64,000 nucleotides of DNA from positions 389,001 to 453,000 of the forward strand of contig NZ_JAJSEE010000002.1 of NCBI RefSeq assembly GCF_023555375.1, given 5' to 3'. Source of the DNA: Guyparkeria hydrothermalis (GTDB taxonomy: Bacteria; Pseudomonadota; Gammaproteobacteria; Halothiobacillales; Halothiobacillaceae). Shown here piece after piece: positions 16,725-25,705 of this stretch. How positions within the stretch are numbered: the stretch's first letter is position 1; every line of letters starts with the position of its first letter. The notes beneath the pieces are model-generated. The model saw only the letters and a list, made by a program, of their open reading frames with translations, had not been told where the DNA came from and did not search any database. The translations under genes were made by a program, and so were the position numbers.

Positions 16725-16934
16725 ATGTTTCTCAAGCGCAAGGACAACGACGACATGATCGAGATCATCGATCTGGAAACCCTCGCCGACCCGGCGTTGC
16801 CGAGCGTGATGGGGCGACAGCACGCCGGCGAGGAAATGCAGGACGAGGAATCCTTCGAGAAGGAGGACCTGGAATTCCCGTCCGGGGAGCCGCTGCCACG
16901 CTGCTGGCTCGACCTGCATTGGCGCGAGGATTGA
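16725..16934 (+). CDS. Small conserved acidic protein (FPSGE/CWLD motif)
   Basis: A 69-residue soluble acidic protein: MFLKRKDNDDMIEIIDLETL, GRQHAGEEMQDEE, then FPSGEPLPRCWLDLHWRED. I recognise the MFLK...GR.H.GEE.Q...FPSGE.LPRCWLD pattern as a small conserved gammaproteobacterial protein without a known job. AAGGAG precedes ATG 16725. It follows the host-attachment-type gene by 67 bases and is closed by a hairpin at 16994-17023, so the two may be co-transcribed. Confidence 0.8.
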   Translation: MFLKRKDNDDMIEIIDLETLADPALPSVMGRQHAGEEMQDEESFEKEDLEFPSGEPLPRCWLDLHWRED

Positions 16935-16993
16935 GTTGCCGGGTCACCCCAGTAAGGAAACGCTGCACGAATGCCGTGCCGCATTTCATTAAC

Positions 16994-17023
16994 AAGGCCG
17001 CCGAGACGTGATTCGGCGGCCTT
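16994..17023. terminator. Bidirectional hairpin between convergent genes
   Basis: AAGGCCGCCGA (16994-17004) pairs perfectly with TCGGCGGCCTT (17013-17023) around GACGTGAT. It lies between the small acidic protein gene (+) and the membrane protein gene (-). There is no long T-run on either side, but position and stem fit a shared transcription end. Confidence 0.65.
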
Positions 17024-17086
17024 GGTCGTTTCGGCGGGCCCGTCGGGGGCTGCGGCGGTATTGACGGCGTCCGCAATCGCCGCCGG

Positions 17087-17548
17087 TCAGGGCAGGACCC
17101 AGAGCGTGACCGACAAGAGCAGGCTTGCGATCGCGCTGCCGATCACCGGCAGCATCATCAGGCCGGCCAACGCCTCGCGCCGGGCCAGGGTCCAGGCCGT
17201 CCAGATCAATGTCGCCAGCCAGACCGCGGCCAGCAGGAGGGCGAACAGGGACTGTTCGGCGCCCAGCAGTACCACGACGGCCAGCGGCAGGAGCAGCGAG
17301 GCCCCCAGGCCGGCGTGCTCCGCGCCCCGGTGCGGGGTCGTGATCGACGCGGCGTAGGCAAACGCCGCCCAGGCGAGCAGAAACGCAAAACCCATCGCGC
17401 CGGTCAGCGGCGAGGCCGGCAGGGTGCGTGCGCTCTCGGCCCCCGGCGGGTGCAGGCCCACGCCGAGCCACAGCAGCAGGGCAGCCACGGCCAGGCTGGC
17501 GATCATCCACAGCGCCAGGGCAGGGCGGTTGACGGTCGGTTCGCTCAT
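17087..17548 (-). CDS. Small multi-spanning membrane protein of unknown function
   Basis: A 153-residue protein with about five hydrophobic segments (near 11-31, 50-67, 79-95, 97-117, 125-149) and few conserved polar residues. ATG 17548 (MSEPTVNRP) is chosen because GGAGG lies 9 bases upstream; the frame extends 16 codons further. I do not recognise the family. It is alone on the minus strand between a convergent hairpin and the divergent epimerase operon. Confidence 0.7.
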   Translation of the reverse strand: MSEPTVNRPALALWMIASLAVAALLLWLGVGLHPPGAESARTLPASPLTGAMGFAFLLAWAAFAYAASITTPHRGAEHAGLGASLLLPLAVVVLLGAEQSLFALLLAAVWLATLIWTAWTLARREALAGLMMLPVIGSAIASLLLSVTLWVLP

Positions 17549-17830
17549 CGGACGGTCCTCCAGGTTGAGGTTGGCCTGCGTCGGTATGGCCAGCAAGCCG
17601 TGGGGGGGCGACTAGGCCATGACGGGTTTGTCCCGCGAGTGCCGGTCAGGCAGTCTGTGTGGTGAAGATAGCAGGGCGAATCAACGGCGTCAGGCAGCCC
17701 GCCGGCGTATGACCGTGTGGTGCAAAAACGACATGTGGCGCTGGCCCGCTCGGCTATACTTCGGCTAACCGGATGGCAGGGTTCGCTGTCCGCGCGCCCC
17801 CCGGCAATCGGGGACGAATGGAGGCCCGGA

Positions 17831-18808
17831 ATGCACGTTCTGATCACTGGCGGTGCCGGATTCATCGGCTCGCACCTGGTCGATCATCACCTCGCTCGGG
17901 GTGATCGGGTGCATGTCGTCGACAACCTCAGTACCGGGTCGCGCGACAACCTGGCCCAGCACCTCGATTCCGCCGAATTCCGCTTTACCCACGCCGACAT
18001 CGTCACCTGGTCCGAGCTGCCGGAGGCGGTGGGCTGGGCCGATCGCATCTATCACATGGCGGCCGTCGTCGGCGTGTTCCGCGTACTCGAACAGCCCATC
18101 GGCGTGATGGCGACCAATATCGCCGGTTGCGAGCGCCTGCTACGTGCCGTCGATCATTGTGGCTGGAAGCCGCAGGTGCTGGTGGCCTCGAGTTCCGAGG
18201 TCTACGGTCCCCGTCTCGATGCGCGGCTGGCCGAGGACATGGATCTGATCATCCAGCCGGAGGCGCCGCCGCGGTGGAACTACGCCATCAGCAAGCTGGC
18301 CGACGAGGCGTTCGCCCTCTCCTACGCCCGCGTCAAGGGCATCCCGGTCACCGTGGTGCGCCTGTTCAACACCGTCGGCCCGCGCCAGACGGGTCGCTAC
18401 GGCATGGTGGTGCCGCGCTTCGTCGGGCAGGCCGTGGCCGGCCAGCCGTTGACCGTATTCGGCGACGGCGAGCAGAGCCGTGCCTTCACCGACGTGCGTG
18501 ACACCGTCGTGATGCTCGACGAGCTGGCGGCGAAGGCGAATACCGAGGGTCTGATCGTCAACGTCGGCGGCGACCATGAGTTGTCCATCAATGCCCTGGC
18601 CAGCCGGGTGATCGAGCGGGCCGGTTCGAGCTCGACGATCGAGCGCCTGCCCTACGAACAGGCCTACGGGCAGGAATACGTGGACATTCCGCATCGCTGC
18701 CCCGACCTGACCCGACTGCACGGGCTGATCGACTACCGTCCGAAATGGACACTGGATGCCACCCTGGACGATCTGATCGACCGGGTCCGGCAGGCTAACG
18801 GCTCCTGA
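17831..18808 (+). CDS. NAD-dependent nucleotide-sugar epimerase/dehydratase
   Basis: A 325-residue extended short-chain dehydrogenase. The NAD motif TGGAGFIGSH is at residues 6-15, VVDNLSTG at 29-36 favours NAD(H), the active-site SSSE is at 120-123 and the catalytic YAISK at 151-155. RLFNTVGPRQTGRYGMVVPRF is typical of UDP-glucose/UDP-glucuronate epimerases and UDP-glucuronate decarboxylases. The exact sugar is undetermined. GGAGG precedes ATG 17831, and TATACT at 17755-17760 is a likely -10 box. First gene of a three-gene set with a glycosyltransferase and an outer-membrane exporter, so it probably supplies the nucleotide sugar. Confidence 0.85.
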   Translation: MHVLITGGAGFIGSHLVDHHLARGDRVHVVDNLSTGSRDNLAQHLDSAEFRFTHADIVTWSELPEAVGWADRIYHMAAVVGVFRVLEQPIGVMATNIAGCERLLRAVDHCGWKPQVLVASSSEVYGPRLDARLAEDMDLIIQPEAPPRWNYAISKLADEAFALSYARVKGIPVTVVRLFNTVGPRQTGRYGMVVPRFVGQAVAGQPLTVFGDGEQSRAFTDVRDTVVMLDELAAKANTEGLIVNVGGDHELSINALASRVIERAGSSSTIERLPYEQAYGQEYVDIPHRCPDLTRLHGLIDYRPKWTLDATLDDLIDRVRQANGS

Positions 18809-18817
18809 GGAGGGCGC

Positions 18818-20212
18818 ATGGCAACCACCCCCTACTTCGTTTTGAGTCCGAGCGCGGTCCTGAGCATCATCGGGCTGCTGCGCGGACCGGACAAGATCGA
18901 CCCCAACCCGGCCGAGGACTGGCACGAGGCGGTCGTCGACGTGGTCATACCGGCGTTGAACGAACAGGCCAATGTGGTGCTCGCCCTCGAATCGGTGCGC
19001 CGACAGACCAAGCAGCCGCGCAACATCATCCTGGTCGACGACGGCAGCAAGGACCGGACGATCGAGTACGCCCGCGCCTTCGCCGATCATCACGGCATGC
19101 CGCTGACCGTGATCAAGCGCGACCACCCGATCGGCAAGACGCCCACCATCAAGCGCCAGTCGCGCGAGTACGATGCCGACGTCGAGTTCATCCTCGACGC
19201 CGACACCTATCTCGACGCCGACGACTACATCGCGCGTACCGTCGAGGAGCTCTACAAGGGCGCGGGCATCGCCAGCGCCTGCGGGGTGATCCTGCCCACG
19301 CGCGAGAAGGACCGCCGCCGTCGGATCGACGAGCCGGCGATCCACGCGTTTCTCGAGGCGCACGACGAGGTTGACCTGCACCAGCCGCAGGGTGGCTGGT
19401 GGCACCGGGTGAATCGCAATCTCACCGCCCTGTATCGCCAGCAGCTCTACACGTTCCTGCAGCGGTTCGTCTACGTCGGCCAGATGGAGTTCTTCGGCAG
19501 CATCACCAACCCGGTGGGCTGCGCGGTCGCCTACCGCCGCAAGTACATCAAGGATCTGTTCGACAAGTACGAGCCGGTGCTGGGCGACGACCTGACCAAC
19601 TCCGAGGACATCTTCATCGGTTTCGCGCTGATGAACGAGGGCTATCGCAACGTCCAGCTCCAGGACGTCACGGCCCACTCGCTCGAGCCGGAAATGCGCA
19701 ACCTGCCGCGGCAGATCTACATGTGGTCGTCGTCCTTCCTGCAGAGTTGCTACTACTTCGACGGCCTGCTGGGCAGCCCGTTCAAGCTGTTGCGACGCCT
19801 GCGACACCGTTACCGCGAGAAGCACGATCCGGCCATGAAGGAGCTGGTGGCCCGCCGCCAGATTCGCGAGGCATATCGTCAGCCGTTCGGCGTGGCTCAC
19901 ACCCAACGCGAGGGTCGCCCGGCCGGCTGGATTCCCTTCCTGGCAGCCTTCGAGAAGATCGCCTTCCCGACCGCGTTGCTGGTGATGATCATCCTGCAGC
20001 TCTGGGAGCCGCTGATCGTCACCCTAATCGCCGAGATGGCCATTGCGGTGGGCATCCTCACCGCCATCTCGAAGGGACGGCGGGTGAAGGCATTCATCCA
20101 GGGCATCCTGATGACCCCGATCCGCTACGCGAGCCTCCTGTACGACCTGGTCACGATCGGGCGCTTCGCCACGGATCTCTGGATTACGGGGAACAGAAAA
20201 TGGCGCAAATGA
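18818..20212 (+). CDS. Membrane-anchored family 2 glycosyltransferase (exopolysaccharide synthase-like)
   Basis: 464 residues with a GT-A domain: VVIPALNEQ, DDG at 74-76, DAD at 127-129, NPVGCAVAYRR, and the general-base region SEDIFIGF (SED at 262-264). Where processive synthases carry QxxRW, this protein has QIYMW at 299-303, so the arginine is replaced. Two membrane helices lie near residues 390-430, and the C terminus is amphipathic and basic. There is no N-terminal membrane helix pair. It likely polymerises or transfers a sugar at the inner-membrane face. It overlaps the next gene by 13 bases, which argues for one operon with the epimerase. Confidence 0.83.
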   Translation: MATTPYFVLSPSAVLSIIGLLRGPDKIDPNPAEDWHEAVVDVVIPALNEQANVVLALESVRRQTKQPRNIILVDDGSKDRTIEYARAFADHHGMPLTVIKRDHPIGKTPTIKRQSREYDADVEFILDADTYLDADDYIARTVEELYKGAGIASACGVILPTREKDRRRRIDEPAIHAFLEAHDEVDLHQPQGGWWHRVNRNLTALYRQQLYTFLQRFVYVGQMEFFGSITNPVGCAVAYRRKYIKDLFDKYEPVLGDDLTNSEDIFIGFALMNEGYRNVQLQDVTAHSLEPEMRNLPRQIYMWSSSFLQSCYYFDGLLGSPFKLLRRLRHRYREKHDPAMKELVARRQIREAYRQPFGVAHTQREGRPAGWIPFLAAFEKIAFPTALLVMIILQLWEPLIVTLIAEMAIAVGILTAISKGRRVKAFIQGILMTPIRYASLLYDLVTIGRFATDLWITGNRKWRK

Positions 20213-22098
20213 CACGTTTTCCCTGCCGCCCCGGAACGGTGGGCGCACGGTTGGCCGGCCGGCATGCCGGGCCGGCAGGACGCCTGGCAACCACCACGTT
20301 GGCCGCGGCCCTGTTGACGTCCGTGGTCCTCGGTCCGACGCCGGCCTGGTCCCAGTCGATACCCGATGCGGCCGTCAGCGCCGAGATGCGCGAGGACTGG
20401 GGGGCAGCCGCGGAGATTTATCGTCGCGCGCTCGAGGCCGATCCCGAGCGCGTCGATCTCTGGCGCCGCCTGTCCGACGTGCTGGCCCGTGACGGCCAGC
20501 CGGTCTCGGCCGCCGAGGCACTCGATCAAGCCGTGGCCGTCGAGCCGGACGAGCCCGATATGCGTCTCGCGGCCAGCGCGGCCTGGGCACAGGCCGACCG
20601 GCCGGCAGCGGCGCTCGAGCACTGCCTTGCCGCCGCCGATCTCGCGCCCGAGGATGTCGCCATCCTGCGCACCTGCGCGCGGCAGGCCAACTGGGCCGGT
20701 GACACGGCCGCGGTGGCCGAGATCTCCGGACGGGTCCATGCCATCACCGGCGACGCCGCCGATCTCAAGGCCTATGCCCGCGCGCTTGGCGGGATGGGTG
20801 AGCTCGACGAATCGGTCGCGTTGTATCGAGACTACCTCGCCGCCCACCCGGACGACCCCGAGGCCCTGCTCGACTACGCCACGGTGGAGACCTGGCGCGG
20901 CAACTACGCGGTTGCCGCCGAGGCACTCAATCAGTACCACGACGTGCACGGGGAGGACGACGACTGGGCCGCCCGGCGCGCGCGCCTGCTGGCCTGGGCG
21001 CATCGCCCGACCGAGGCACGAGAGCTCAACGACGAGCTGCTCGCCGCGAATCCCAACGATTACGAGCACCTCTACACGCGCATGCTGATCCTGCGTGGCG
21101 AGCCTCGCCACAGCGAGGCGATCGCGGCGCTGGAGCCGCTCAAGCGCCTGCGCCCGGAGTCGAAGGACACGCGCGACGCGATTCGCAGCACGCACGCCTT
21201 CCTGCGCTCGAATGTCGGTATCGAGGCCGGCTTCCGGGACGACGCCGATGACATCAGCCTGCGCCGCCTGGCGATCAAGGGGCGTTGGTCGCTGACCCCG
21301 GAAACCTACCTCTACGGTCGGGCCGAGCACCGTGATATCCGCGCGAAGGCCGGCAGCCCGTTCGTCGGCGTGGAGGGCGACACCTCGGTCGACATCGAGC
21401 AGGCCTGGGTGGGGGCACGCCATCGATTCAGCCCGCTGCTGGAGATCGGCGCGGACGCCGGGGTGGCCAGCATCGACGGGGGCGGTGGCGACGTGGGCCT
21501 CTACGGCCTGTATGCCGACCTGCGCCCGCTGGACAACCTGTGGGTGGACCTCTCGGCGACCCGTCGCGTCTGGGACATCTCGCCCAAGTCCGCCTCGCTG
21601 GGGCTCGCCATGCGGGATCACCGCGCCCGCATCCACTGGCAGCCGACGTTGCGTCACTTCGTCAATGCCGAGGTCGCCCACGGTCGGCTCAACGACGGCA
21701 ACCGCCGCAACGAGCTGTTCGTCAATCCCTACCGGGCCATGTTGCGCACCGAGCGTCTCAACCTCGATCTGGGTGTCTCGGCTCACTGGCAGGACTACGA
21801 CCGTGATCTCGACAACGGCTACTACGACCCGTCGAACTACCGTCGCTTTGCGCTCACGGTGGTCGGTTACTGGAAGTTCTCCGACGACGACGGGCTGAAC
21901 GTCACCGTCAGCCCGGGCTGGCACACCGACGACAGCCTGTCGGATTACGAGTTTGGCACCGACGTCTCCGTGGAACTGATCAACGGCATCTACCGCGACT
22001 GGTACAGCCGCCTGAGCGCCTCCTACAGCGACCGATCCCAGACCACGGGGCGCTACGATGCCTACTCGATCAACTGGGAGCTGGTGCGTCGCTTCTGA
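20200..22098 (+). CDS. TPR/outer-membrane beta-barrel exopolysaccharide export protein
   Basis: A 632-residue protein. A long basic N terminus and hydrophobic stretch end near PAWSQS (about residue 50), consistent with a Sec signal. Residues 55-340 are helical TPR-like repeats ([39 protein letters not shown] pattern). From about 340 to the end, alternating aromatic strands ([25 protein letters not shown]) finish with a C-terminal phenylalanine, the signature of a BAM-inserted barrel. The arrangement resembles PgaA and other TPR-porins that pass secreted polysaccharide. It starts inside the glycosyltransferase gene. A general YaiO-type barrel role is the alternative. Confidence 0.8.
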   Translation: MAQMTRFPCRPGTVGARLAGRHAGPAGRLATTTLAAALLTSVVLGPTPAWSQSIPDAAVSAEMREDWGAAAEIYRRALEADPERVDLWRRLSDVLARDGQPVSAAEALDQAVAVEPDEPDMRLAASAAWAQADRPAAALEHCLAAADLAPEDVAILRTCARQANWAGDTAAVAEISGRVHAITGDAADLKAYARALGGMGELDESVALYRDYLAAHPDDPEALLDYATVETWRGNYAVAAEALNQYHDVHGEDDDWAARRARLLAWAHRPTEARELNDELLAANPNDYEHLYTRMLILRGEPRHSEAIAALEPLKRLRPESKDTRDAIRSTHAFLRSNVGIEAGFRDDADDISLRRLAIKGRWSLTPETYLYGRAEHRDIRAKAGSPFVGVEGDTSVDIEQAWVGARHRFSPLLEIGADAGVASIDGGGGDVGLYGLYADLRPLDNLWVDLSATRRVWDISPKSASLGLAMRDHRARIHWQPTLRHFVNAEVAHGRLNDGNRRNELFVNPYRAMLRTERLNLDLGVSAHWQDYDRDLDNGYYDPSNYRRFALTVVGYWKFSDDDGLNVTVSPGWHTDDSLSDYEFGTDVSVELINGIYRDWYSRLSASYSDRSQTTGRYDAYSINWELVRRF

Positions 22099-22421
22099 CC
22101 CGGACGGTGACCGTTCGCCTTGGCCGCCGGGTGAAGCCAACCCGCTGATCTGATAGAGTCGCGGCCTTGTCTGCAGGACTGCGCCGCCCTCTGAGCCCGC
22201 CGCGAGGCCCATCGCGAGGGCGTTCCCGCCGTTCGTCCGACTCGTCCTTATCGAACTCGATTGCGCCGGGGTAACGGCGCTGGCTGCCCGCGTTGCCGGG
22301 CGGCGTGTTTCCTCGCCGGATGGCGGGGCGAGACATCGTGTCGTCATCGCACAAGGCGATCGTGGCGGGTCCGGCGGCCGGCGGGCCTGCCGAAAACGAA
22401 TCCGCTGGACAGAGAGTCACG
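22099..22421 (+). promoter_or_regulatory. 323-bp gap: candidate promoter and hairpin-rich leader of the sulP operon
   Basis: No gene seen. GTGAAG (22131-22136), a 17-base spacer and TAGAGT (22154-22159) preceded by TGA form a weak extended promoter. Downstream are consecutive hairpins: 22263-22268/22275-22280 (GCGCCG/CGGCGC), 22286-22290/22297-22301 (GCCCG/CGGGC), 22346-22350/22356-22360 (ATCGC/GCGAT), and a CGCC/GGCG stem near 22314-22325. The implied leader of about 260 bases is long enough to hold a regulatory RNA structure, but I recognise no known riboswitch. Confidence 0.4.
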
Positions 22422-23912
22422 ATGAACTGGTACCGCATCAAGCAGGAATGGTTTTCCAATATCCGGGGAGACCTGCTCTCCGGGCTGGTGGTGGCCCTGG
22501 CGCTGATTCCGGAGGCGATCGCCTTCTCGATCATCGCCGGCGTCGACCCCAAGGTGGGCCTGTACGCCTCGTTCGCCATCGCCGTGGTGATCGCCTTCAC
22601 CGGCGGCCGACCCGGGATGATCTCGGCGGCCACCGCGGCCACGGCGCTGCTGATGATCACCCTGGTCAAGGACCACGGGCTCGAGTACCTGCTCGCCGCC
22701 TCGATACTCGCCGGGGGTCTGCAGATCGCGGCCGGCTACATCCGGCTCGATCGGTTGATGCGGTTCATCTCCAACTCTGTGATGACCGGCTTCGTCAACG
22801 CGCTGGCCATCCTGATCTTCATGGCCCAGCTGCCCGAGCTGACCAACGTCACCTGGCACGTCTACGCGCTGACCGCGGCGGGTCTGGTGATCATCTACGG
22901 GCTGCCCAAGCTGACCACCGCGATCCCCTCACCGCTGGTCACCATCGTGGTGCTGACCGTCATCGCCTGGTTCATGAACCTCGACGTGCGCACCGTGGGC
23001 GACATGGGCGAGATGCCGGACACGCTGCCGGTGTTCTTCCTGCCCGACATCCCGCTCAACCTCGAGACGCTGATGATCATCCTGCCGTACTCGGCGGCGA
23101 TTGCGGTGGTCGGCCTGCTCGAGTCGCTGATGACGCAGAACCTGCTCGATACGCTCACCGACACCAAGACCAGCAAGGCGCGCGAGTGCAAGGGCCAGGG
23201 CATCGCCAACATCGTCTCCGGTTCGATGGGCGGCATGGCTGGCTGTGCGATGGTTGGCCAGTCGGTGATCAACATCAAGTCCGGTGGTCGCGGGCGCCTG
23301 TCGACCTTCGTCGCCGGCCTGTTCCTGCTGATCCTGGTGGTGTTCCTCTCGCCGGTGCTCACCATGATCCCGATGGCCGCATTGGTCGCCGTGATGATCA
23401 TGGTCTCGATCGGCACGTTCAGCTGGGGCTCGATCCGCGATCTCAAGAAGCACCCGATGAGCACCAACGTGGTGATGGTGATGACCGTGATCGTCACCGT
23501 GGCTACCCACAACCTCGCCTACGGGGTGCTGACCGGCGTGCTGCTGGCGGCGATGTTCTTCGCCAACAAGGTCGGCCAGTTCATGCACGTCTCCTCGCGC
23601 CTGTCCGAGGACCCGAACGACCCGCGCCACCGCACCTACGAGGTGATCGGCCAGGTGTTCTTCGCCTCGACCGAGAAATTCCTCGAGTCGTTTGATTTCA
23701 AGGACGACGTGGATAAGGTGAGCATCGACCTCTCGAAGGCGCACTTCTGGGACATCACGGCCGTGCGCGCGCTGGACAAGGTGGTGGTCGACTTCCGCCG
23801 GGAAGGCATCGAGGTGGAGGTGATCGGCATGAACCAGGCCACCGCCACGATCGTCGACCGGCACGGCGTGCACAACGACCCGGACGCGGCCGAGAAGCTG
23901 ATGGGGCACTGA
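22422..23912 (+). CDS. SulP-family anion transporter with STAS domain
   Basis: A 496-residue inner-membrane SLC26/SulP transporter. The N-terminal segment [21 protein letters not shown] is the SulP signature (helix 1 with the conserved Pro-Glu). About 11-14 hydrophobic segments follow, with [22 protein letters not shown] in the core, and a STAS domain (about residues 405-490, containing [18 protein letters not shown]). Substrates in the family are sulfate, bicarbonate or other anions. In autotrophic sulfur oxidisers some SulP proteins serve inorganic-carbon uptake, a plausible alternative to sulfate. ATG 22422 is chosen by family start; the UspA gene begins one base after its stop. Confidence 0.9.
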   Translation: MNWYRIKQEWFSNIRGDLLSGLVVALALIPEAIAFSIIAGVDPKVGLYASFAIAVVIAFTGGRPGMISAATAATALLMITLVKDHGLEYLLAASILAGGLQIAAGYIRLDRLMRFISNSVMTGFVNALAILIFMAQLPELTNVTWHVYALTAAGLVIIYGLPKLTTAIPSPLVTIVVLTVIAWFMNLDVRTVGDMGEMPDTLPVFFLPDIPLNLETLMIILPYSAAIAVVGLLESLMTQNLLDTLTDTKTSKARECKGQGIANIVSGSMGGMAGCAMVGQSVINIKSGGRGRLSTFVAGLFLLILVVFLSPVLTMIPMAALVAVMIMVSIGTFSWGSIRDLKKHPMSTNVVMVMTVIVTVATHNLAYGVLTGVLLAAMFFANKVGQFMHVSSRLSEDPNDPRHRTYEVIGQVFFASTEKFLESFDFKDDVDKVSIDLSKAHFWDITAVRALDKVVVDFRREGIEVEVIGMNQATATIVDRHGVHNDPDAAEKLMGH

Positions 23913-23913
23913 C

Positions 23914-24792
23914 ATGGGAACCGAGAACATGAGCGACAACAAGGACCAGGTACTCGCGTGCATCGACGGCTCGCGTTCCTCCGAGGCGGTCAGCGACTAC
24001 GCCGTCTGGGCCGCGCAGGCACTGGCCGCCCCGCTGACCTTCCTGCACGCGATCAGCAACCCGCACGCCCCGGCCAAGACCGATCTCTCCGGCAACATGA
24101 CCCTCGGCGGGCGCGAGAAGCTGCTCGAGGAGATGGTCGAGCTGGAGGAGAAGCGCGGCAAGCTCGAGCGCGAGCGCGGCCGGGCCCTGCTGGCCGACGT
24201 GCTTTCCCGGGCGCGTGACCGGGGCTTCGACGAGCCGGCCGAACTGCTGAGAAACGGCGACATCACCGAGGTGATCCTCGAGCTCGAGGACGCCATGCAG
24301 ATGCTGGTGCTCGGCAAGCAGGGCAAGGACGGCGACGCGGTGGCCATGCATGTCGGCAGCCATCTTGCCGGCATCCTGTCGATGATCCACAAGCCCACCC
24401 TGGTCACGCCGCTCGCCTTCAAGCGCCCCGAGAGCTTCCTGATCGCCTACGACGGCAGCCCGACGGCCTACAAGCTCGTCGAGATGGCGGCGAACACCCC
24501 GCTGCTGCAGGGCCTGCCGGTGCACCTCCTGATGGTGGGCGAGGAGAAGCAGGCCAACTGGGACAAGATCCAGGCGGCCAATACCCGGCTGCAGAAGGCC
24601 GGCTTTTCCACGCAGGTCGCCATCCGCCAGGGCAAGGTCGACGAGGCAGTCTCCATGTACATCGAGGAGAAGAACATCGATCTGCTGGCCATGGGCGCCT
24701 ACGGTCACAGCCCGATCCGCTACCTCGTGCTGGGCAGTACCACCACCAAGATGATCATGAAGGCCAATGTGCCGCTGCTGGTGGTGCGCTGA
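23914..24792 (+). CDS. Tandem universal stress protein (two UspA domains)
   Basis: A 292-residue soluble protein with two UspA folds: VLACIDGSRSSEAVSDYAVW at the start and FLIAYDGSPTAYKLVEMA near residue 172. The second domain has the ATP-binding G2xG9xGS pattern (MGAYGHSPIRYLVLGS) near the C terminus; the first lacks it (VLGKQGKDGDAVAMHVGSHL). It is translationally adjacent to the SulP transporter, a recurrent pairing that suggests nucleotide-dependent control of transport. An ATG five codons downstream (MSDNKDQ) is an alternative start. Closed by a strong terminator at 24838. Confidence 0.9.
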   Translation: MGTENMSDNKDQVLACIDGSRSSEAVSDYAVWAAQALAAPLTFLHAISNPHAPAKTDLSGNMTLGGREKLLEEMVELEEKRGKLERERGRALLADVLSRARDRGFDEPAELLRNGDITEVILELEDAMQMLVLGKQGKDGDAVAMHVGSHLAGILSMIHKPTLVTPLAFKRPESFLIAYDGSPTAYKLVEMAANTPLLQGLPVHLLMVGEEKQANWDKIQAANTRLQKAGFSTQVAIRQGKVDEAVSMYIEEKNIDLLAMGAYGHSPIRYLVLGSTTTKMIMKANVPLLVVR

Positions 24793-24837
24793 CGCGCCGC
24801 CCGCGGGTCGCCCCGCGATCGTCAGGGCGGGTCATCG

Positions 24838-24863
24838 GGCCGCGCGCAAGCGCGGCCTTTCTT
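24838..24863 (+). terminator. Rho-independent terminator of the sulP-usp operon
   Basis: GGCCGCGC (24838-24845), loop GCAA, GCGCGGCC (24850-24857), followed by TTTCTT. Confidence 0.85.
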
Positions 24864-24924
24864 GTGCCGACGGGATAGCGTTCGGTCTGGCCGCAATCCC
24901 GACGCGCGCTTTATCAGCGGCATG

Positions 24925-24960
24925 AAAAAGGCCGCAACCGGTTCACCCCGGGCGCGGCCT
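24925..24960 (-). terminator. Rho-independent terminator of the fcc respiratory operon
   Basis: On the minus strand AGGCCGC (24960-24954) pairs with GCGGCCT (24935-24929), followed by four further T (24928-24925). It lies 24 bases past the diheme cytochrome stop codon. Confidence 0.75.
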
Positions 24961-24983
24961 GTTCGGTTGGCGATGGGGGTCGA

Positions 24984-25691
24984 TCAATCCACGGCGTAGT
25001 AGTCCGCCAGGGCGGCGATCTCCTCGTCGGTCAGCGGCGTGGCGAACTGGGCCATGCCCTTGGCGACGTCGTTGTGACGCGCGCCGTCCCGGAACAGCTC
25101 CATGGTGCGGACGAAGTAGTCGCGTGGCTGGCCGCGCAGGCTGGGCGACTCGTTGATGCCGCCCGAGCCGTTGCTGCCGTGGCAGGCCGCGCAGGGCGTG
25201 ATCAGGCGGCTGGGATCGCCGACGCTGACCAGGTCGTGTGCGGGGTGGGCGGCCTTGGGCTTGGCCCGGTCCGGCAGGCCCTGCTGCTCGTAGAACGCGG
25301 CCAGGTCGGCCATGTCCTGTTTGCTCAGCCTCTCGCTGACCACGGTCATGATTTGCGCGCGGTTGTCCTCGCGGCGGCGGTGCTCGGCGTAGTCGACCAG
25401 CTGCTTGTAGGTGTACTCGGCGCGTTGGCCGGCGAGATGCGGCCAGTTGCCGGTCAGCGATTCGCCGTGCTCGCCGTGGCAGGAGGCGCAGAAGCGCTGG
25501 TCGTGCAGGTCCTTGCCGCGTGCCGCGTCGCCGGTGGGCATCGCGCGCATGGCCTGGTGCCAGCTCGCCGGCGACCATTTGACGACGTCTTTCGACGCCT
25601 CGGCCGCCTGCGCGCCGGATACCGCCACACCGAGGAGAACGGCGCCGGCGAGGGCAGCGTTGGCCCATCGAATGGGATGATTGCGTGTCAT
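24984..25691 (-). CDS. Diheme cytochrome c (c4-like)
   Basis: A 235-residue periplasmic cytochrome. The signal peptide covers about residues 1-30 (ending AQAAE). Two CxxCH heme sites are CASCH at 68-72 and CAACH at 167-171, each opening a similar cytochrome c fold, with PHLAGQ..EYTYKQL and PSLRGQPRDYFVRTM as matching axial-ligand regions. This two-domain layout is that of cytochrome c4. AAGGAG precedes ATG 25691. Last gene of the fccA-fccB-bd-like operon; likely carries electrons between the flavocytochrome and the membrane complex. Confidence 0.9.
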   Translation of the reverse strand: MTRNHPIRWANAALAGAVLLGVAVSGAQAAEASKDVVKWSPASWHQAMRAMPTGDAARGKDLHDQRFCASCHGEHGESLTGNWPHLAGQRAEYTYKQLVDYAEHRRREDNRAQIMTVVSERLSKQDMADLAAFYEQQGLPDRAKPKAAHPAHDLVSVGDPSRLITPCAACHGSNGSGGINESPSLRGQPRDYFVRTMELFRDGARHNDVAKGMAQFATPLTDEEIAALADYYAVD

Positions 25692-25705
25692 CTCGTGACT
25701 CCTTC

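Noticed and set aside
19399-20199. N-terminal extension of the beta-barrel exporter
   Set aside because: It is an out-of-frame reading of the GT2 gene; the signal peptide appears only after ATG 20200.
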